The notes beneath the pieces were generated by a model that did not search any database, was not told the DNA's origin, and saw only the letters and a list, made by a program, of their open reading frames with translations. Both the position numbers and the translations under genes were made by a program. Positions 59,757 through 64,000 of a DNA stretch of 64,000 nucleotides are shown piece after piece (position 1 is the stretch's first letter; every line of letters starts with the position of its first letter). The stretch is from NCBI RefSeq assembly GCF_018449545.1, contig NZ_JAAVUR010000008.1, positions 124,001 to 188,000 of the forward strand. The letters are read 5' to 3'. Origin of the DNA: Granulicella sp. dw_53. Its GTDB lineage: Bacteria > Acidobacteriota > Terriglobia > Terriglobales > Acidobacteriaceae.

Positions 59757-59947
59757 GTTTATTCTCCGACAACGATTGCCGTCCGAGGCATCACATAGGT
59801 TCTTCCCTAAGTCGGGCAGCGCCGCAGGCAATCTTCCTACGGGTGCCAGATCTTACTCCAATTGGATGACGTCTGAAAACATTCCTCTCATTAAAATCAA
59901 CTTACGTCTCTTCTGATTCCTATGACCTAGAGGACGAGCTGTGATCT

Positions 59948-62900
59948 CTAGCTGTGTAGGAGGACACCTTGCGCACTTTCGCGAGAGACTGGTGTCGCCT
60001 TTACGCGGAACCATATCGCGTAAAGAGCTGGAAGGAAGACGAGGGTCAGCACGGTTCCTACCGCGGTTCCACCGATGAGGGTGTATGCGAGTGAGCCCCA
60101 GAAGACGGAGAAGGTGAGAGGGATGAAGGCCAGCACAGCAGCAAGCGCGGTGAGGATGACTGGGCGGGCACGTTGTACGGTTGCTTCGACTACAGCGTGG
60201 AAGCTATCGAGGCCTTCTTCCTGGTTGGTCTTGATCTGGCCGATGAGGATGAGCGTGTTTCGCATGAGAATGCCTGCGAGTGCGATCAAGCCAAGGATGG
60301 CGTTGAAGCCGAAGGGTTGATGGAAGATGATGAGGATCGGCACGGCTCCGGCGAGACCCAAGGGTGCTGTGAGGACGACCATCGCCATTGCGGAGAAGGA
60401 ACGTACCTGCAGCATGATGACGATGAGGGTCAGGACGATCATGAGAGGGAAGACCGCGGCTAAGGCTACGTTTGCCTTGAGGGCCTCTTCGACTGGTCCG
60501 CCGGTCTCGATCTTGTAGCCCTCGGGCAGGTGGGCGATGATGGGCTGAATCGCCTTTTGGATTTCGGCGGAGACCTCGGGCGGCTGGAGAGATTCGTCGA
60601 TGTCGCTTTGAAGCGTGATGGTCGGCAGGCGATCACGACGCTTCAAGATGGGGTCCTCGGACCTGACTTCGACGTGGCCGATCTGGCTGATGGGAATGAG
60701 GTGTCCATCGTGGGCGGTGAGGGTCATGTCGTTTAGCCTGGCGGGGTCGAGACGGTCTGAGCCGCCGCTGCGAGCGACGACGTCGACGGTGCGGATGTCC
60801 TCGCGAACCTGCGTGATGGGCACTCCGGTGAGGAGAAACTGGATCTGCTGTGCGGCGTCGTTGGAGGAGAGACCGATCAGTCTCAGGCGATCCTGATCCA
60901 GAACGAAGTGCATGGTTGGGGCGCGTTCGTCCCAGTCCTCGTTGGCCTGACGGGTGTGGGGGTTGGCGAGCATGATGGCTTTGACCTGATCCGCAATGGA
61001 CCGGACTTTGGCGGTGTCCGGGCCCATGACGCGGAAGGCGATTGGCCAAGGTGAGTAGGGGCCGAAGACGAGTTGTGCTACACGCACGCGGGCTTCGGGG
61101 GCTAGTCCTTGTCCGATGCGCTGGCGAAGGCGCAGCTTCAGTTGATCGCGTTCTTTCTCGCTGGGCGTGAGGACGATGATCTTCGCGAAGTTGGGGTTGG
61201 GTAGCTCGGGGTTGTAGGCGAGGAAGAAGCGTGGCGCGCCTCGACCGATGTAGGCGCTTACGATCTTCGCTTCGGGTTGCTGCCTTATCCAGTTCTCGAC
61301 TTTTGCGGAGCTGGCGTTGGTAGTCTCGATGCTTGTGCCTTGAGGGAGGGTTACTTCGACGAGGAGTTCGGGCCGGTCGGAGCTGGGGAAGAATTGTTGT
61401 TTGACGAGGGATACGCCGGCGATGGCTAGAAAGAAGACTCCTACTACGAGTCCTGCTACGAGGACCTTGCGGCGAACGGCCCATACCACCATGCTGCGAA
61501 GCTTGCGGTAGCCGGGGGTCGAGTAGATTGCGGCGTGTCCGCCGACGATGGGTTTGATGTTGGGGAGGAGCTTCACGCCGAGGTAGGGGGTAAAGGTGAT
61601 TGCGACCAGCCAGGAGACCAGCAAGGCGAAGGCGACGATCCAGAAGATGTTGCCTGCGTATTCTCCGGCGCTCGAGTTTGCGAAGCCGACGGGCATGAGG
61701 CCGATTACGGTGACGAGTGTTCCGGCCAGCATGGGGGCTGCGGTGTGGCTCCAGGCGTAGCCGGCTGCCTGGATGCGGTCCCAGCCTTCTTCCATCTTTA
61801 CGACCATGATCTCGATGGCGATGATGGCGTCGTCTACGAGCAGGCCGAGGCCTAGGATGAGTGCGCCGAGTGTGATGCGATCGAAGGCTCGACCGGTGGC
61901 CAGCATGATGATAAAGACGGCGGACAACGTGAGGGGAACAGCAGCAGCGACTACGAGGCCTACGCGCCATCCTAGGCTGATGAGGCTGACGACCATGACG
62001 ACGGCGAGCGCGACGAAGAACTTGAGCATGAACTCGCCGACGGCCTCTTTGATGTTTACAGCCTGATCCGTGACTTTGGTGAAGGTGATGCCGGCAGGGA
62101 GGTCGGACTGGATCTTCTTTTGCTCTGCTTCGAGGGCCTTGCCTAACTCCAGACCGTTCCACTGCTCTTTCATGACGACGCCGAGCATCAGCGCGAGTTC
62201 GCCGTTGTGGCGGATGAGGAAGGTGGCGGGATCTTCATAGCCGCGCTTGACCTCGGCTACGTCGGATAGCTTTAACGTTCGTCCGCCAGAGACGATGGGG
62301 GTGTCGCGGATCTTTTGGAGGTCGTCGAAGGCGCCGTCCAGACGGATGAAGACTTGTTCGCCCTGGGTGTCGATGGAGCCTGCGGGGGTGACGGCGTTCT
62401 GCCGCACGAGGGAGTCGAAGATGTCGCGAGCGCCTACGCCTAGCGTTGCGAGACGTGCGTAGGAGAACTCGACGAAGATGCGCTCTGGGCGCTCGCCTAG
62501 GATGTCGACCTTTTTTACTCCGGGGACGTGCAGCACGCGCTGGCGCAGGGACTCGGCTTCTCTTGTGAGCAAGCGCGGGGGGAGGCCGTGGGCCTCTACG
62601 GAGAAGAGTGCGAATGTGACGTCGGAGTACTCGTCGTTGATGAAGGGGCCGAAGGCTCCCTGGGGGAGGTTGTGTGCTTCGTCGCCTAGTTTTTTGCGGG
62701 CCTGATAGAACTGTTCGGGAACTTCAATGGGAGGGGTCAGGTCTTTGAGGGTGACCGTCATCCATATAATTCCGGGACGTGTGAATGTCTCGACGCGGTC
62801 GTAGTAGCGTAGCTCCTGGACGCGCTTTTCGAGGGGCTCGGCGACGAGGTCCTGCATCTCCTGCGCGGTGGCTCCGGGCCACACTGCTGTAACGGTGAAG

Positions 62901-63088
62901 ACTTTGACTGTAAATGTGGGGTCTTCGGCGCGGCCTAGCTTCAAGAAGGAGACGATGCCCGCGATGACGATGGCGAGGATCAAGAAGAGGGTTACTGCGC
63001 GCTCTCGGACTGCCAGGGCCGAGAGGTTCAGGAATGCGGACTCTGCGCGTGCGCGGATCTCAGGGCCTGAGAGGTGTTTGTCGCTCAT
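59948..63088 (-). CDS. RND-family efflux transporter, inner-membrane pump
   Basis: A 1046-residue RND pump of the AcrB/HAE type. The first transmembrane helix is AVTLFLILAIVIAGIVSFL; the duplicated topology shows clusters of helices at about 340-480 and 860-1030. The proton-relay region is GALILGLGLLVDDAIIAIE (paired Asp in helix 4). The sequence continues with SLGWRVGLVVAAAVPLTLS and, in the second half, LAAVFPLMIVLTLIVIMLQ and GSLAYTLIGGTAVGTVLTL. It exports drugs or other small molecules. The start overlaps the stop of the membrane-fusion gene by four bases. No TolC-like gene is seen. Confidence 0.92.
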   Translation of the reverse strand: MSDKHLSGPEIRARAESAFLNLSALAVRERAVTLFLILAIVIAGIVSFLKLGRAEDPTFTVKVFTVTAVWPGATAQEMQDLVAEPLEKRVQELRYYDRVETFTRPGIIWMTVTLKDLTPPIEVPEQFYQARKKLGDEAHNLPQGAFGPFINDEYSDVTFALFSVEAHGLPPRLLTREAESLRQRVLHVPGVKKVDILGERPERIFVEFSYARLATLGVGARDIFDSLVRQNAVTPAGSIDTQGEQVFIRLDGAFDDLQKIRDTPIVSGGRTLKLSDVAEVKRGYEDPATFLIRHNGELALMLGVVMKEQWNGLELGKALEAEQKKIQSDLPAGITFTKVTDQAVNIKEAVGEFMLKFFVALAVVMVVSLISLGWRVGLVVAAAVPLTLSAVFIIMLATGRAFDRITLGALILGLGLLVDDAIIAIEIMVVKMEEGWDRIQAAGYAWSHTAAPMLAGTLVTVIGLMPVGFANSSAGEYAGNIFWIVAFALLVSWLVAITFTPYLGVKLLPNIKPIVGGHAAIYSTPGYRKLRSMVVWAVRRKVLVAGLVVGVFFLAIAGVSLVKQQFFPSSDRPELLVEVTLPQGTSIETTNASSAKVENWIRQQPEAKIVSAYIGRGAPRFFLAYNPELPNPNFAKIIVLTPSEKERDQLKLRLRQRIGQGLAPEARVRVAQLVFGPYSPWPIAFRVMGPDTAKVRSIADQVKAIMLANPHTRQANEDWDERAPTMHFVLDQDRLRLIGLSSNDAAQQIQFLLTGVPITQVREDIRTVDVVARSGGSDRLDPARLNDMTLTAHDGHLIPISQIGHVEVRSEDPILKRRDRLPTITLQSDIDESLQPPEVSAEIQKAIQPIIAHLPEGYKIETGGPVEEALKANVALAAVFPLMIVLTLIVIMLQVRSFSAMAMVVLTAPLGLAGAVPILIIFHQPFGFNAILGLIALAGILMRNTLILIGQIKTNQEEGLDSFHAVVEATVQRARPVILTALAAVLAFIPLTFSVFWGSLAYTLIGGTAVGTVLTLVFLPALYAIWFRVKATPVSRESAQGVLLHS

Positions 63089-64000
63089 CGGACTGCCGCC
63101 TTCTCTTCAGCGATACGAACTTGCTGACCGTTGCTGAGTAGGTGGGCTCCAAGCGCGACGATCTTTTCGCCGGGGAGCACGCCATCGCTGAGGGTTGCAC
63201 TCTCTTCGCCGATGGAGAGTACGTGCACTGGGCGGAAGGAGATGGTGGAGGCGGGGTTGAGCACCCAGACGCCGGGGCCTGCTCCTCGGTCTGTAATAGC
63301 GGCGATCGGAACTTCGATCGGCTGAGAGGCTTCACCTCCACCGAGCCGGATGGTCACTGTCGCTCCGAGGGGGGCTTTGGCTGCAGCGCCTTCGAGGACG
63401 TAACGGGCCTCGAAGGTTCGCGTCTGTGGATCGGCTGCGTCGGAGAGTTGTCTTAGCCGAGCCGATGCGACGGGGGTGTCGGTGCCGTATAGATTTGCGT
63501 GAGCGATCGAGCCGAGGGCGGGGCGGATCGTCTCTGGAAGGTTGACGGCGGCCTCGCGTGGTCCGGAGTGCGCCAACTTCACGACTGTCTGGCCAGCGGT
63601 GACTACCTGTCCGGGCTCAGCGAGCGTCTCGACCACGATGCCGTCGGCGTCCGCGATGAGCAGGGAGTAGTCTCCTTCGTCTCTTGCTACCTGGGCCTGG
63701 GCTTCGACCGCGGAGAGTTGGGCCTGCGCTGCGTCCGCGGCTGCCTTTACTCCGTCGTATGCCGAGGCGGAGACGGCACCGGTGCTGACCAGACCGCGAT
63801 AGCGTGCTTCATCTGCGGCTGCCTGAATCGCCCGCGCCTTTGCCGCTGCTACGTTTCCTGTCTGCGTCGTAATGGCGTGGGTGAAGTCTGTTACGTCGAT
63901 GCGCATGAGCGGCTGGCCGGCTCGAACGGCCTGACCTGCATCTACAAAACGCTTCGTGATCTTGCCTGGGACGCGGAAGCCGAGATCGCTTTGAACCCGA
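63085..64000 (-). CDS. RND efflux membrane-fusion protein (cut by the window edge)
   Basis: The adaptor between the RND pump and an outer-membrane channel. The reading frame stays open past the ATG at 63906 to the window edge (the upstream codons give ITKRFVDAGQAVRAGQPLMR, the first lipoyl half), so the true start lies outside. Visible parts: an alpha-hairpin at about 63680-63850 with Ala-rich coiled coil, the second lipoyl half (DADGIVVETLAEPGQVVTAG), the beta-barrel, and the C-terminal SDGVLPGEKIVALGAHLLSNGQ. It is the first gene of the pair seen here. Confidence 0.88.
   Translation of the reverse strand, partial: RVQSDLGFRVPGKITKRFVDAGQAVRAGQPLMRIDVTDFTHAITTQTGNVAAAKARAIQAAADEARYRGLVSTGAVSASAYDGVKAAADAAQAQLSAVEAQAQVARDEGDYSLLIADADGIVVETLAEPGQVVTAGQTVVKLAHSGPREAAVNLPETIRPALGSIAHANLYGTDTPVASARLRQLSDAADPQTRTFEARYVLEGAAAKAPLGATVTIRLGGGEASQPIEVPIAAITDRGAGPGVWVLNPASTISFRPVHVLSIGEESATLSDGVLPGEKIVALGAHLLSNGQQVRIAEEKAAVR

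Noticed and set aside
60633-62162. 509-codon minus-strand frame within the RND gene
   Set aside because: Arg/His/Ser/Pro-rich shadow of the correct RND frame on the same strand.

Overview
The window is about 64 kb of high-GC bacterial chromosome, densely packed and with no phage, plasmid, rRNA or tRNA genes that I can see. Gene content suggests a plant-polysaccharide-degrading soil bacterium of the Acidobacteriota, class Terriglobia (Granulicella, Edaphobacter or Terriglobus type). The reasons are the RG-I/pectin hydrolases with rhamnose catabolism, the futalosine menaquinone gene, the Bbp2-like porin, and the dispersed GGGCTGAAGCCC palindromes between genes. This placement is inference; no marker gene is present to prove it.

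Region 1 (1-14.8 kb) is sugar catabolism: the end of galK, galT, a Gfo/Idh oxidoreductase, the rhamnose symporter rhaT, lutABC, L-rhamnose isomerase, an IclR-HTH/sugar-binding fusion regulator, the bifunctional rhamnulose-1-phosphate aldolase/lactaldehyde dehydrogenase, rhamnulokinase, a small coupled protein and an RNB exoribonuclease. Together these can carry L-rhamnose to dihydroxyacetone phosphate and L-lactate, and LutABC can oxidise the lactate to pyruvate.

Region 2 (14.9-30.2 kb) holds a tight minus-strand operon of exported GH35, GH106 and GH28 enzymes, an EAL-PAS-PAS-PAS protein, a lipoprotein, a thioredoxin-like protein, a LysR/NmrA/SDR locus, a CE12 rhamnogalacturonan acetylesterase and an outer-membrane porin. 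The hydrolases and esterase would release the rhamnose and galactose used in region 1.

Region 3 (30.2-43.0 kb) is a surface-polysaccharide locus. rfbF, rfbG and rfbH make a CDP-deoxyhexose. A five-gene operon with overlapping or nearly touching genes (HpcH-type aldolase, SDR, dehydroquinate-synthase-like cyclase, TPP carboligase, NAD-dependent epimerase) has the parts for an unusual carbocyclic or branched sugar. GtrA, a GtrB-like glycosyltransferase and a HAD phosphatase follow. An AT-rich patch inside the locus carries a small YopT-like (C58) cysteine-peptidase homologue. This is the most interesting part of the window.

Region 4 (43.2-55.8 kb) contains an esterase, the nitrogen module amt-glnK-glnD, an orphan nuoB, an OmpA-like protein with Ig-like repeats, a BNR-propeller protein and mqnE. 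Region 5 (56-64 kb) contains an unknown secreted protein, an alpha/beta hydrolase, a class A beta-lactamase with an altered KTG box, a solitary sugar-binding lipoprotein, and an RND pump with its membrane-fusion protein cut by the window edge.
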